In this document: positions 27,290 to 36,298 of the stretch, piece by piece
How positions within the stretch are numbered: position 1 is the first letter of the stretch
Layout of the letters: each line of letters begins with the position of its first letter
NCBI RefSeq assembly: GCF_003688995.1
Contig: NZ_PENI01000029.1
Location: forward strand, 1-64,000
DNA: 64,000 nt
Source: Streptomyces shenzhenensis
GTDB taxonomy: Bacteria > Actinomycetota > Actinomycetes > Streptomycetales > Streptomycetaceae
Reading direction: 5' to 3'
Program-made: the position numbers and the translations under genes
The notes under the pieces: model-generated
Databases searched by the model: none
What the model saw: only the letters and a program-made list of their open reading frames with translations
Told to the model about the DNA's origin: nothing

Positions 27290-27881
27290 GTGACAGGTAC
27301 CCCTTCCGTGGCTATCCAGGGTAACACGGATACGGCGTCTTCTGAATGGCGTTTTCGCAGGTCAGGGCATATCTCGGGGCTTGACAACAGCGACAGGAAC
27401 GTGCTTCGCAGGCCCATCGGAAGCAGGTATTCGCAGGTCGGAGCACGTCTTCGACCGGGGAGAAACGCCTACGTTACACACCTCTGGAGGCACCTCCAAG
27501 TGGACGAACGTCCCCATTTGTCCGGTTCCAGGTGTGCGACTTCCGCTACTCCGTTCGGTCGTACGGGCCGGGTACGAGACGAATCCGGAATTGATCACAG
27601 GCGGCCGGCCGAGCGGTACGTGATCAATATCCGAAGCGTCCCTGCATTCCCTCACGGAAAATTTGCCGCCTGTTATGTGAATGCCGGACGGGTGCGGTGT
27701 CAAAGTGACTCGGGAGTCACTTGTGCGGCACGGGCGTACCCCCTGCGGGAGGGATGCGGAGCGCTTGGGGAGGGTCGGGTGCGAGCCCGCGGGGACGGCT
27801 CGGTAACCTGAGCGCGCTGACAGACACTTAGGGCGGCTTTATCAGAGAGTCGCCCCAGCGTTCAAAGGAGTTGCCGCCGCC
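27290..27881. promoter_or_regulatory. Long divergent intergenic region with two palindromes
   Basis: 592 bp between carD (minus) and the lipoprotein gene (plus). It is less GC-rich than its surroundings. ATTGATCAC (27590-27598) and GTGATCAAT (27620-27628) are 9-bp inverted arms 21 bp apart. AAGTGACT-CGGG-AGTCACTT (27703-27722) is a perfect 8-bp hairpin or operator. A 113-residue minus-strand frame at 27362-27703 has no ribosome site or recognisable content, so I do not call it. Confidence 0.5.
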
Positions 27882-28580
27882 GTGAGCAGCAGCCTTCGAC
27901 GCGGCGCCCTCGCCGCCTCCGCCGTCGCCCTCTCGATCGCCTCGCTCGCCGCCTGCGGCGCCGGCCACAACGCCCAGACCCTGGAGATCAAGCCGGACCA
28001 AGCAGGCGCGAAGGTCGGCGACCTCAAGGTGCAGAACGCGATCGTCGTGACCCAGCCCGAGCTGCAGTCCACGGGCCCCGCGGTGATCGCCGCGACCATC
28101 TTCAACGACGGCAGCACCGCCCAGACCCTGCAGTCGATCGCTGTCGCCGGCACCAGCAAGACCGCCCAGCTCAGCCCCGCCAAGGGCCAGTCGCTGACCA
28201 TCCCGGCCGGCGGCTCCCTGATCCTCGGCGGCAAGAACAACGCCTCCGCCGTGCTGCCCAGCAGCCGCGACGCGGTCCAGGACGGCAACGCCCAGAAGAT
28301 CACCTTCACCTTCAGCAAGACCGGTGATGTGAGCCTGCGCGCCTTCGTGGTCCCCGCCGAGAGCTACTTCAGCTCCTGGGGCCCGAGCGAGATCCCGTCG
28401 GCGCCGGCCCCGGCGGCCCCGGGCGCCGCCGCGAGCAACAGCGCCGACCCGGCGAAGAGCGGCGCCGCCGCGGACCCGTCGGCCGCGGCGGGCGACGCGG
28501 CGGCGGCCGGCAGCGCGGCGGGTGGCAGCGCCACCCCGACCGACGCGGCCTCCGCGTCGGTCACGCCGTCCGGTCACTGA
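27882..28580 (+). CDS. Lipoprotein with DUF461/PCuAC-like fold
   Basis: 232 residues from a GTG. The lipobox SLAAC puts the lipidated cysteine at residue 25. The mature domain (VGDLKVQNAIVVTQPELQST, VIAATIFNDGSTAQTLQSIA) looks like a copper-chaperone-type beta-sandwich, but without the usual Met/His cluster I see no metal site. The last 75 residues are Ala/Ser/Pro-rich. It lies upstream of the phosphate two-component genes but on the opposite strand. Confidence 0.87.
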   Translation: MSSSLRRGALAASAVALSIASLAACGAGHNAQTLEIKPDQAGAKVGDLKVQNAIVVTQPELQSTGPAVIAATIFNDGSTAQTLQSIAVAGTSKTAQLSPAKGQSLTIPAGGSLILGGKNNASAVLPSSRDAVQDGNAQKITFTFSKTGDVSLRAFVVPAESYFSSWGPSEIPSAPAPAAPGAAASNSADPAKSGAAADPSAAAGDAAAAGSAAGGSATPTDAASASVTPSGH

Positions 28581-28625
28581 GCGGACGGTCCGGCCGGCGG
28601 GCCACCGCGCGACGACACCGGCATG

Positions 28626-28665
28626 CGGTGAAGGGCGGCGCCTTGCGGGGCGCCGCCCTTCACCG
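28626..28665. terminator. Bidirectional terminator between lipoprotein gene and phoP
   Basis: A 17-bp perfect inverted repeat (CGGTGAAGGGCGGCGCC ... its complement) with a short loop, between two converging genes. Confidence 0.9.
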
Positions 28666-28682
28666 TGTGCGTGCGATGCGGT

Positions 28683-29363
28683 CTACGGCTCGAACTTGTA
28701 GCCGAGGCCGCGGACCGTCACCAGGTAGCGCGGCGCGCCCGGGTCGGGCTCGATCTTGGCGCGCAGGCGCTTGACGTGGACGTCCAGGGTCTTGGTGTCA
28801 CCGACGTAGTCGGCGCCCCAGACGCGGTCGATGAGCTGCATCCGGGTCAGCACACGCCCGGCGTTGCGCAGCAACATCTCCAGCAGGTCGAACTCCTTGA
28901 GCGGCAGATCGACCTTGGAGCCGGAGACGGTGACCACGTGCCGGTCGACGTCCATCCGGACCGGGCCGGCCTCCAGGGCCGCCGGAGCGACCTCTTCCGG
29001 CTCGCCGCGGCGGCGCAGCACGGCCCTGATTCGGGCGACCAGTTCTCGCGAGGAGAACGGCTTGGTGACGTAGTCGTCGGCTCCTATTTCCAGGCCGACG
29101 ACCTTGTCGATCTCACTGTCCTTGGCGGTGACCATGATCACCGGGACGTTGGAGCGGCCGCGCAGCTGGCGGCAGACCTCCGTGCCGGGCAGGCCCGGCA
29201 GCATCAGGTCGAGGAGGACGAGATCGGCGCCGTTGCGCTCGAACTCGTCGAGTCCGTCGGGCCCGGTGGCCGCCACGGCGACCTCGAAGCCCTCCTTGCG
29301 GAGCATGTACGACAGGGCGTCGGAGAAGGACTCCTCGTCCTCGACGACGAGCACTCGGGTCAC
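28683..29363 (-). CDS. phoP: Response regulator PhoP
   Basis: 226 residues from a GTG. The receiver has VVEDEESFSDALSYML, phosphoacceptor Asp in LVLLDLMLPG, and Lys in DDYVTKPFS. The OmpR-type winged helix ends RAKIEPDPGAPRYLVTVRGL. Together with the kinase and divergent phoU this is the Streptomyces PhoP/RegX3 system for phosphate limitation. The start overlaps the phoR stop (GTGA). Confidence 0.95.
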   Translation of the reverse strand: MTRVLVVEDEESFSDALSYMLRKEGFEVAVAATGPDGLDEFERNGADLVLLDLMLPGLPGTEVCRQLRGRSNVPVIMVTAKDSEIDKVVGLEIGADDYVTKPFSSRELVARIRAVLRRRGEPEEVAPAALEAGPVRMDVDRHVVTVSGSKVDLPLKEFDLLEMLLRNAGRVLTRMQLIDRVWGADYVGDTKTLDVHVKRLRAKIEPDPGAPRYLVTVRGLGYKFEP

Positions 29364-30619
29364 GGAAGGACCTCCGGGGCGGAAAGCGTTTCGTACGCGG
29401 TCGGGTCGGGGGTTGGGGACTGCCCGTCCTCTTCGTCGAGGTCGGGGTGCTGCTGAGCACGGTCGCGGGCCGCACCCGCCTCCGGCAGTCGCAGGGTGAA
29501 CGTGGAGCCCTGGCCTTCGGCGCTCCACACCGTGACCTCCCCGCCGTGCGAGGCGACCACGTGCTTGACGATCGCGAGACCCAGACCGGTGCCACCGGTG
29601 GCCCGGGAGCGGGCCGGGTCGACGCGGTAGAAGCGCTCGAAGATGCGCTCCTTGTCCTTGTCGGTGATGCCGATGCCCTGGTCGGTCACGGCAAGTTCGA
29701 TCATGTCGCCGCCGGACACGCTGACCCGGCGGGCGGCGATGCCCACGCGGGTACGGGCCGGGGAGTAGTTGACGGCATTCTCGACGAGGTTGCCGAGGGC
29801 GGCGGCGAGCTGCCCTCGGTTCCCCCAGACATGCAGGTCGGCGGTGCCGCCCGCGGCCATGGTGATCTGCTTGGTGCCGGCCTGGTGGCGGCAGCGGTCG
29901 ATGGCCTCGGCGACCAGTTCGTCGACCCGGACGGGCTCGGCGTCCTCCAGCGGGTCGTCGTTCTGCACCCGGGACAGGTCGATCAGCTCCTGGACCAGGT
30001 TGGTCAGGCGCGTCGCCTCGATCTGCATACGGCCGGCGAAGCGCTGCACGGCCTCCGGGTCGTCGGAGGCGTCCATCACGGCCTCCGACAGCAGCGAGAG
30101 CGCCCCGACCGGGGTCTTCAGCTCATGGCTGACATTCGCGACGAAATCGCGGCGCACCGCCTCGATGCGGCGGGCCTCGGTGAGGTCCTCGACGAGGAGC
30201 AACACCAGTCTCGATCCGAGCGGCGCCACCCGCGCGGACACCGCCAGGGCCTCGCCCCGGCCGGTCCCGCGCCGGGGAAGGTCAAGCTCGACCTGGCGTA
30301 TCTCCCCGTCGCGCCGGGTGTCCCTGGCCATCTGGAGCATCGGCTCGACGGCCAGCTTGCCGCCGCGCACCAGCCCGAGGGCATACGCGGCCGAGCTCGC
30401 CTTGACGACGGCGTCGGCCTCGTCGAGCACGACTGCGGAGGAGCGGAGCACGGACAGCACGGTGTCCACGCCCGGCGGCAGCACCGGGTCCGTGTGCAGG
30501 GAGGTCCGTGTCGGGCGCTTCTGCTCCCGCTCGCTCCAGCGGAACGCCAGCATGGCGATGACGCCGGTGAGCACCCCGGCGATCGCTGCCGCTGCGGCGA
30601 CCGCCGCGTTCACGTCCAT
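29360..30619 (-). CDS. phoR: Phosphate sensor kinase PhoR
   Basis: 419 residues with one N-terminal transmembrane segment (AAAAAIAGVLTGVIAMLAF). A PAS-like region (residues 50-150) precedes the phosphoacceptor FVANVSHELKTPVGALS and the HATPase domain (NLVENAVNYSP, VTDQGIGI, GTGLGLAIVKHV). The C-terminal tail is acidic and disordered. Under low phosphate it activates PhoP. It is transcribed divergently from phoU across shared PHO boxes. Confidence 0.95.
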   Translation of the reverse strand: MDVNAAVAAAAAIAGVLTGVIAMLAFRWSEREQKRPTRTSLHTDPVLPPGVDTVLSVLRSSAVVLDEADAVVKASSAAYALGLVRGGKLAVEPMLQMARDTRRDGEIRQVELDLPRRGTGRGEALAVSARVAPLGSRLVLLLVEDLTEARRIEAVRRDFVANVSHELKTPVGALSLLSEAVMDASDDPEAVQRFAGRMQIEATRLTNLVQELIDLSRVQNDDPLEDAEPVRVDELVAEAIDRCRHQAGTKQITMAAGGTADLHVWGNRGQLAAALGNLVENAVNYSPARTRVGIAARRVSVSGGDMIELAVTDQGIGITDKDKERIFERFYRVDPARSRATGGTGLGLAIVKHVVASHGGEVTVWSAEGQGSTFTLRLPEAGAARDRAQQHPDLDEEDGQSPTPDPTAYETLSAPEVLP

Positions 30620-30692
30620 GCATCCAGGTTAGGCATGGGGTACGACATGCCCACAGCCGTCGGAGTGCGACCTCGAACACTCGTCGCTCAGA

Positions 30693-30725
30693 GTTCACCT
30701 TGGAGCCAGTATTGGTTCATTTGGG
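30693..30725 (+). promoter_or_regulatory. PHO box direct repeats in the phoRP-phoU promoter
   Basis: GTTCACCTTGG (30693-30703) and GTTCATTTGGG (30715-30725) are spaced exactly 22 bp, with a diverged 11-bp unit between them. The known 11-bp PhoP repeat is G(G/T)TCAYYYR(G/C)G; the second copy fits fully and the first has one mismatch. PhoP bound here could control both phoRP and phoU. Confidence 0.88.
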
Positions 30726-30846
30726 GTGGCAGAAACGGACGCGTAGGAGCCGGACCGTGGGAGCGTGGGGTTCGCACCGCCTGGTTTCATCACGGGCCCC
30801 GGCCCCGGAAACCCCACCGATAGGACACGTACGAGAGGGAGCCCTG

Positions 30847-31536
30847 ATGCGGGACGCGTACCACGAGGAACTTGACTCGATCGGCGACGGACTGGTGGAG
30901 ATGGCCCGGCTGGTCGGATCGGCCATCGGGCGCGCCACGACGGCGATCCTCGACTCCGACCTCAAGCTGGCCGAGAGCGTGATCGAGGGCGACCAGAAGG
31001 TCGACGAACTCCAGCACGACCTCGAGGCACGGGCGATAGCCCTGCTGGCCCGGCAGCAGCCGGTGGCCACCGACCTCCGTATCGTCGTCACGTCCCTGCG
31101 CATGTCGGCCGACCTGGAGCGGTCCGGCGACCTGGCGCAGCACGTGGCGAAGCTGGCCCGGCTGCGCTTTCCGGAGCGCGCGGTCCCGCACGACCTGCAC
31201 GCGACCATCCTGGAGATGGGCCAGCTCGCGCAGCGGCTGATGGCGAAGGCCGCGGAGGTCATCATCACCAAGGACGTCGACCTGGCGCTCCAGCTGGAGC
31301 AGGACGACGACGAGATGGACCTCCTGCACCGCACCCTGTTCCAGCACCTGATGGACGACCGCTGGAAGCACGGCATCGAGACCGCCGTGGACGTCACCCT
31401 GCTCGGCCGCTACTACGAGCGGTACGCCGACCACGCGGTGGCCGTCGCCAAGCGCGTGGTGTACCTGGTGACGGGCGAGCACGCGGACGAACTGCAGCCG
31501 GACATCCAGCCGGTGACGGGGGTCGAGGGAGCGTAG
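30847..31536 (+). CDS. phoU: PhoU phosphate-signalling protein
   Basis: 229 residues made of two three-helix PhoU repeats. Each has the metal-cluster type motif: RMSADLERSGDLAQHVAKL and LGRYYERYADHAVAVAKRV. PhoU damps PhoR/PhoP signalling, usually with the Pst transporter. The start at ATG 30847 follows GAGGGAGCC. Confidence 0.95.
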   Translation: MRDAYHEELDSIGDGLVEMARLVGSAIGRATTAILDSDLKLAESVIEGDQKVDELQHDLEARAIALLARQQPVATDLRIVVTSLRMSADLERSGDLAQHVAKLARLRFPERAVPHDLHATILEMGQLAQRLMAKAAEVIITKDVDLALQLEQDDDEMDLLHRTLFQHLMDDRWKHGIETAVDVTLLGRYYERYADHAVAVAKRVVYLVTGEHADELQPDIQPVTGVEGA

Positions 31537-31675
31537 CTCCCGGGGACCGGGGGGCTCGAACGTTTCCGGTCGGGGCGTTCGGGCGCCTCCATGCGCCGTT
31601 GATGCGCCCGAGGGAACGGGCATGGAATGGGCACAAGGCACCAGGCTCCAGCCTCTAGGCCTCCAGGAGGGTCCC

Positions 31676-31831
31676 ATGGCCGAATCCCCCAGCACCACGC
31701 CCGACCCCACGCAGGAGCGCGCGACCGACCAGCCCGCCGAGATCAGAAACCTCCAGCTCATCGGCGCGTGCGGCTGCGGCTCGGGCTGCGGCTGCGGGTG
31801 CCAGTCGGGCAACCCCTGCCAGTGCGGCTGA
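31676..31831 (+). CDS. Small cysteine-rich peptide
   Basis: 51 residues from ATG 31676 with an AGGAGG ribosome site 5 bp away. The N-terminal half is polar and probably disordered (ESPSTTPDPTQERATDQPAE). After a short bridge (IRNLQLIGA) comes a 15-residue tail, CGCGSGCGCGCQSGNPCQCG, with eight cysteines. This looks like a metallothionein-style metal site, though no family is recognised. It follows phoU by 139 bp and has its own strong ribosome site and downstream terminator, which argues that it is a real gene. Confidence 0.8.
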   Translation: MAESPSTTPDPTQERATDQPAEIRNLQLIGACGCGSGCGCGCQSGNPCQCG

Positions 31832-31900
31832 CGGCAGCCGCCGTCGCCCCCGGCCACGCCCCGGGCAGCCGCCCGTCGTCGTTCGGTCGTCGTCCGTACG

Positions 31901-31934
31901 AAGGGCCCGGGTGAGATCCGTCACCCGGGTCCTT
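31901..31934. terminator. Terminator after the Cys-rich peptide gene
   Basis: AAGGGCCCGGGTGA and TCACCCGGGTCCTT form a long hairpin between two convergent genes; it can serve both. Confidence 0.85.
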
Positions 31935-31968
31935 CGGCCGAGCCGCAGCCGCACGCGGTGATGAGATC

Positions 31969-33069
31969 TCACAGCCGTGAGGCGGTTCCGCAACCGGCGT
32001 CGCCGGCCTCCTGCATCCGCGCGTCCATCGACGTGCTCCGGTCGTACGGGTCGGTCTCGGGACCGTCTCCCGCATCCGCTCCCGCGCGCTCCGCCTCGAA
32101 CTTGGGGGTGAGATAGCCGGTGAAGGTGTCGCAGCCGCCGTTGGTGGTGTCCACCTTGTAGGAGACGAGGGAGAAGGTACCCGGCTCGGTGACCACCTTC
32201 GCCGGGTCGTCCCAGCTCAGCACAACCTCGCGGCGCACGATGGTGCGCGTGACCTCGTCGCTTCCGGCCGCCGCGGGCGCGACCGGATAGACGTACGTGA
32301 CATCGGTGGTCACCTCGACCGCGCCCCGCTCGCCCTCCCGGTACGTGATCCGTCCCCGTGTCTTGACCACGTCCCCGACGAGCCGGACCTGCGCCTTGTC
32401 GAACCGGCTGAACAACAGCAGGGGGTCGTCCTCCCGGCTGGGCGCACGGAACGCGGTCGCCAAGTAGTCCCGCACATCCTGCTGATGCGGGTTGATCAAC
32501 GCGATCCCCTTGCCCGGCCGCTCCCCGCGCAACACCGCGGGATTCAGGCTGGACGCGGCGAGGAAGTCCCTGGTCCGGTCGAGGGCCTGCGCGACCTGCG
32601 CCTTGCTCATCCAGCCGGTCGCCCGTGCCGCGGGCAGACCGATCCCGGCCGTACCGTCCCCCCACCGTGCGGCGGGCGATCCCCTGAACGGCTGCTCCAG
32701 CGTGGGCTGTTGGGCCGCCCCTTCCGTCGGCGGCGGCTGGTCAGGACGCTCCGACTCCGCAGCGAGCGGCGTGCTCTCGCCGCCGCCGTCACCCCCGAAC
32801 CAGCCCGTCAGCCGGCCCGGATCCAGCGCCACCGCCAGCAGGCCGGCCGCGGCGAGCAGACCGACGACATACCAGATCTTGCCGCCTCGCCGCCGGGCCG
32901 GCCGGTGCCCCCGCCAGGGCTCGGGCCGGCCGGTCTCCTCCCGCAGCCGCCGCGCCACCATCCGGGCCCGCGCCGACGGCTCCTCGGGCGCACCGGGGGT
33001 TCCGGCCTCGGCGTCTCGCAGGAAACGCTCCCACTCGTCGTCCGATATGGACCCTTCGTCCTTGCCCAC
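31969..33069 (-). CDS. Single-pass membrane protein of unknown function
   Basis: 366 residues from a GTG (VGKDEGSISDDEWERFLRDA) with GGGGAGCG upstream. The cytoplasmic N-terminus is acidic then basic (PARRRGGK), followed by one transmembrane helix (IWYVVGLLAAAGLLAVAL, about 65-82). The outer domain of about 240 residues has conserved-looking segments (WMSKAQVAQALDRTRDFLA, GRITYREGERGAVEVTTDVT) and two late cysteines. The short acidic N-terminus and single helix resemble an anti-sigma-like layout, but no zinc-binding motif is present. Function unknown. Confidence 0.82.
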   Translation of the reverse strand: MGKDEGSISDDEWERFLRDAEAGTPGAPEEPSARARMVARRLREETGRPEPWRGHRPARRRGGKIWYVVGLLAAAGLLAVALDPGRLTGWFGGDGGGESTPLAAESERPDQPPPTEGAAQQPTLEQPFRGSPAARWGDGTAGIGLPAARATGWMSKAQVAQALDRTRDFLAASSLNPAVLRGERPGKGIALINPHQQDVRDYLATAFRAPSREDDPLLLFSRFDKAQVRLVGDVVKTRGRITYREGERGAVEVTTDVTYVYPVAPAAAGSDEVTRTIVRREVVLSWDDPAKVVTEPGTFSLVSYKVDTTNGGCDTFTGYLTPKFEAERAGADAGDGPETDPYDRSTSMDARMQEAGDAGCGTASRL

Positions 33070-33338
33070 GAAGCGCTCCCCGCCCCTTACTTGTGTCCCC
33101 GGCCCCTCCCCAGGGCCGGCCATGGCCCGTGCATCATCACACAGCCAGAAAAACGCCCCCCTTACCGCTGGGACCAGCGGGAATCGCAGGCGCCGTCGGC
33201 GGCACCCTCGGCCGGCAGGCCCAAGACGCCGTCATGGAACCGGCGTTCGGCGCCGCTGATGTCAGCAAGTTGCGAGACCCATTTGGGCTACTACGGTGGA
33301 AGTGACTGATGTGACCTATGTTGCAAAGGGGTACGGTC

Positions 33339-33659
33339 ATGAACGCAAGGCTCTGTAAGCGATCTGCCGTTGCCGGTTCGGCCCTCATCCTCGCCCTTGC
33401 CCCACTTGGCCTGCAGCCGGTGGCGGCGGCAGCGGCAACGCCGAGCCAGACCCACGCCAGCGCGGTCGAGAGTCAGCGCGACTTCCAACGGGGCTTCCGC
33501 GACGGATTCCGGGACGGTTACCAGGACGCCCGGAACGACTGCAGGACGCACAGGGGATATGGACATGGGGGCAGCCACGCCAACAGCGACTACGCCCGCG
33601 GCTACAGCAGTGGCTACAGCGCCGGTTTCGCCAGAGCAGAGGCCCGATACTGCCGCTGA
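33339..33659 (+). CDS. Small secreted protein with Gly-aromatic repeats
   Basis: 106 residues. Signal peptide MNARLCKRSAVAGSALILAL through a cleavage near VAAAAA. The mature part has two related blocks, FQRGFRDGFRDGYQDARNDC and YARGYSSGYSAGFARAEARYC, each ending in Cys, separated by a Gly/His-rich linker. The G-F/Y-x-x-G spacing suggests stacked aromatic helices or turns, with a possible disulfide. Function unknown. Confidence 0.78.
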   Translation: MNARLCKRSAVAGSALILALAPLGLQPVAAAAATPSQTHASAVESQRDFQRGFRDGFRDGYQDARNDCRTHRGYGHGGSHANSDYARGYSSGYSAGFARAEARYCR

Positions 33660-33669
33660 GTAGGCAGTC

Positions 33670-33920
33670 TCAGTCCAGCTCCGACCTGATCAGCCTCGGG
33701 CGAGCATCCGGACGCCCGTACGCCAGGACGCGCGGCAGCACCTCGCGCGGGTCGAGGCTCACCCGCAGCACATCACCGGCCAGCTCCACTTCACGAACAC
33801 ACCCGTAGGCGGTGGGAGAACGCCTCCTCGTCGTCCGACTCGGCCACACCCGCCATCACGCAGTCGCCCGCTTACTCGTCGAGCCCACAAGCAAGTTGCG
33901 CCGTGAATCTGTACGTCATG
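33670..33920 (-). pseudogene. Decayed small gene
   Basis: Part of the 420-bp gap between the secreted protein gene and gpmA. Minus-strand pieces look protein-like but sit in different frames: MAGVAESDDEEAFSHRL upstream, then REVELAGDVLRVSLDPREVL running to stop 33670-33672. A frameshift near 33800 separates them, and a further piece upstream (MTYRFTAQLACGLDE-stop) is also broken. I infer a degenerate gene; the family is not recognised. Confidence 0.35.
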
Positions 33921-34028
33921 CGGGTGTTCTAGCACCAGCGACCGACACTCGCGATCACATCGTGGGCGAGACCGACGCACAGCCGCGCTGCGCCGCTGGC
34001 GGCCCGGAGACGGCGCCAGTCCAGCAAC

Positions 34029-34067
34029 AAGCCCCCTATCAGCGGAGAACCCGCAGCTAGGGGGCTT
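34029..34067 (-). terminator. Terminator after gpmA
   Basis: AAGCCCCCTA and TAGGGGGCTT are a 10-bp perfect stem enclosing a small inner hairpin. It sits 13 bp after the gpmA stop. Confidence 0.85.
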
Positions 34068-34079
34068 GGTCAGGGCTGC

Positions 34080-34841
34080 TTACTTCTTCTTGCCCTGGTT
34101 CTTGACTGCCTCGATGGCTGCTGCCGCTGCTTCCGGGTCGAGGTACTGGCCGCCGGGGGTGAGGGGCTTGAAGTCGTGGTCGAGTTCGTAGGACAGGGGG
34201 ATGCCCGTCGGGATGTTCAGGCCCGCGATGTCGGCGTCCGAGATGCCGTCCAGGTGCTTGACCAGGGCGCGCAGGCTGTTGCCGTGCGCGGCGACCAGAA
34301 CCGTGCGGCCCGCGAGCAGGTCCGGGACGATGCCGTCGTACCAGTAGGGGAGCATGCGGAAGACGACGTCCTTCAGGCACTCCGTCTTCGGGCGCAGCTC
34401 CGGCGGGATGGAGGCGTAGCGCGCGTCGTCGGCCTGGGAGAACTCGGAGTCGTCGGCCAGCGGCGGGGGCGGGGTGTCGTACGAGCGGCGCCACAGCATG
34501 AACTGCTCCTCGCCGAACTCGGCGAGCGTCTGCGCCTTGTCCTTGCCCTGCAACGCGCCGTAGTGGCGCTCGTTCAGGCGCCAGGAGCGGTGGACCGGGA
34601 TCCAGTGGCGGTCGGCGGCCTCCAGCGCGAGCTGCGCGGTGCGGATCGCGCGCTTCTGGAGGGACGTGTGGACCACGTCGGGCAGCAGGCCGGCGTCCTT
34701 GAGCAGCTCACCGCCGCGGACCGCCTCCTTCTCGCCCTTCTCGTTGAGGTTGACGTCCACCCAGCCGGTGAACAGGTTCTTCGCGTTCCACTCGCTCTCG
34801 CCGTGGCGGAGCAGGATCAGCTTGTACGGTGCGTCGGCCAT
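34080..34841 (-). CDS. gpmA: 2,3-bisphosphoglycerate-dependent phosphoglycerate mutase
   Basis: 253 residues. The phosphohistidine motif LLRHGESEWN (His13), SLQKRAIRTAQ, WRLNERHYGALQG and the second catalytic His in VLVAAHGNSLRALVKHL are all present. It interconverts 3- and 2-phosphoglycerate in glycolysis. The C-terminus is Ala- then Lys-rich (AVKNQGKKK). Confidence 0.96.
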   Translation of the reverse strand: MADAPYKLILLRHGESEWNAKNLFTGWVDVNLNEKGEKEAVRGGELLKDAGLLPDVVHTSLQKRAIRTAQLALEAADRHWIPVHRSWRLNERHYGALQGKDKAQTLAEFGEEQFMLWRRSYDTPPPPLADDSEFSQADDARYASIPPELRPKTECLKDVVFRMLPYWYDGIVPDLLAGRTVLVAAHGNSLRALVKHLDGISDADIAGLNIPTGIPLSYELDHDFKPLTPGGQYLDPEAAAAAIEAVKNQGKKK

Positions 34842-34991
34842 GCCTCAGAGCGTAATCCACGCGTTCGAGCGCCCGCGGAAGCGGCCGGAAGCCGGACGGT
34901 TGACGGCATCTGTTAATTGAGTGGTCCTCGCCGGAGGCGCCCTCGTAAGTTGTGCTCGATATCTGAGCCGCTTACATCCGGGGGTCCGTCC

Positions 34992-36257
34992 ATGTCCGTC
35001 GCCGCGATCAGACGCGCCGCCCGGGAGACCGTCTCCGGGCTGCCCCGCGAGTTCTGGTGGCTGTGGACCAGCACCCTCGTCAACCGGCTCGGCGGCTTCG
35101 TCGCCACGTTCATGGCGCTCTACCTGACCGTGAACCAGGGGTACAGCGCCTCGTACGCGGGTCTCGTCGCCTCGCTGCACGGGCTGGGCGGGGTCGTCTC
35201 CTCGCTCGGCGGCGGCGTGATGGCCGACCGGCTGGGGCGGCGGCCGACGCTGCTGATCGCGCAGTCGGCCACCGCCGCCTCGGTGGCGCTGCTCGGGTTC
35301 ATGCGCGACCCCGTCGCCATCGCCGCCGTCGCGTTCCTCGTCGGCATGGCCTCCAACGCCTCGCGGCCCGCCGTGCAGGCGATGATGGCGGACATCGTCC
35401 GGCCCGAGGACCGGGTCCGGGCGTTCTCCCTCAACTACTGGGCCATCAACCTCGGGTTCGCCGTCTCCTCCATGGGCGCGGGCCTGATCGCCGAGGTCAG
35501 TTATCTGGCCGGCTTCCTGATCGAGGCGGCGATGACGGCCGTCTGCGCGGTCGTCGTGTTCGTCAAGCTGCCCGAGTCGCGGCCGGTCCGGGGCACCGAG
35601 CAGGGCAAGAGCCCCAAGGACGAGGTGCGGCTGGGGACCGTGCTGCGCGACGGGCGGTTCATGGCCGTCGTCGGGCTGTCCTTCCTGGTCGCGGTGGTCT
35701 TCCAGCAGGGCGCGGTCGGACTGCCGGTGGCGATGGGCTCCGCCGGGTACTCGCCGGCCGACTACGGCACGGCGATCGCCGTCAACGGCGTGCTGATCGT
35801 CGCCCTGCAGATCCCAGTGACCCGCTTCATCGAGCACCGGGACCCGCGGCGGCTGCTCGTGATCTCCTCGCTGGTCGCCGGGTACGGCTTCGGGCTCACC
35901 GCGTTCGCGGGGTCGGTCGGTGTGTTCGCGCTCACCGTGTGCGTGTGGACGCTCGCCGAGATCGTGAACGCGCCCACGCAGACGGGTCTGGTGGTGCGCC
36001 TCTCGCCGGTGCACGGACGCGGTCGCTACCAGGGCATGTACACCCTGTCCTGGTCCGTCGCGGCGCTGGTCGCCCCGCTGATGTCCGGCCTGGTCATCGA
36101 CCGTTTCGGCGCGGAGTGGCTGTGGGGGATGTGCGCCGTCGTCGGTACGGCGGCGGCGCTCGGGTACGGGCTGCTGATGCGGCGGCTGCCCGCCGAGCGG
36201 ACCCTGCCGGCCTCCCCCGCCCCCAACGGCAGCGAACCCGAGGTCCGCACGGCCTGA
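34992..36257 (+). CDS. MFS transporter
   Basis: 421 residues with twelve predicted transmembrane helices. The MFS loop signature is GGGVMADRLGRRPTLLI between helices 2 and 3. A central soluble loop (PESRPVRGTEQGKSPKDEVR) separates the halves, and helix 4-5 carries LVGMASNASRPAVQAMM. It is likely a proton-driven exporter of the drug-efflux type; substrate unknown. ATG chosen at MSVAAIRRAARETV. Confidence 0.92.
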   Translation: MSVAAIRRAARETVSGLPREFWWLWTSTLVNRLGGFVATFMALYLTVNQGYSASYAGLVASLHGLGGVVSSLGGGVMADRLGRRPTLLIAQSATAASVALLGFMRDPVAIAAVAFLVGMASNASRPAVQAMMADIVRPEDRVRAFSLNYWAINLGFAVSSMGAGLIAEVSYLAGFLIEAAMTAVCAVVVFVKLPESRPVRGTEQGKSPKDEVRLGTVLRDGRFMAVVGLSFLVAVVFQQGAVGLPVAMGSAGYSPADYGTAIAVNGVLIVALQIPVTRFIEHRDPRRLLVISSLVAGYGFGLTAFAGSVGVFALTVCVWTLAEIVNAPTQTGLVVRLSPVHGRGRYQGMYTLSWSVAALVAPLMSGLVIDRFGAEWLWGMCAVVGTAAALGYGLLMRRLPAERTLPASPAPNGSEPEVRTA

Positions 36258-36298
36258 CCTGGGGAGCGGGAGAGGCAGGACAGGGGCAGGCGCATGCC

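Noticed and set aside
27362..27703. 113-residue frame in the carD upstream region
   Set aside because: No ribosome site, no recognisable sequence, and it covers the probable carD promoter.
34029..34067. T-arm-like GGGTTCTCC near gpmA as a tRNA end
   Set aside because: No acceptor, D or anticodon arms; the structure is a terminator stem.
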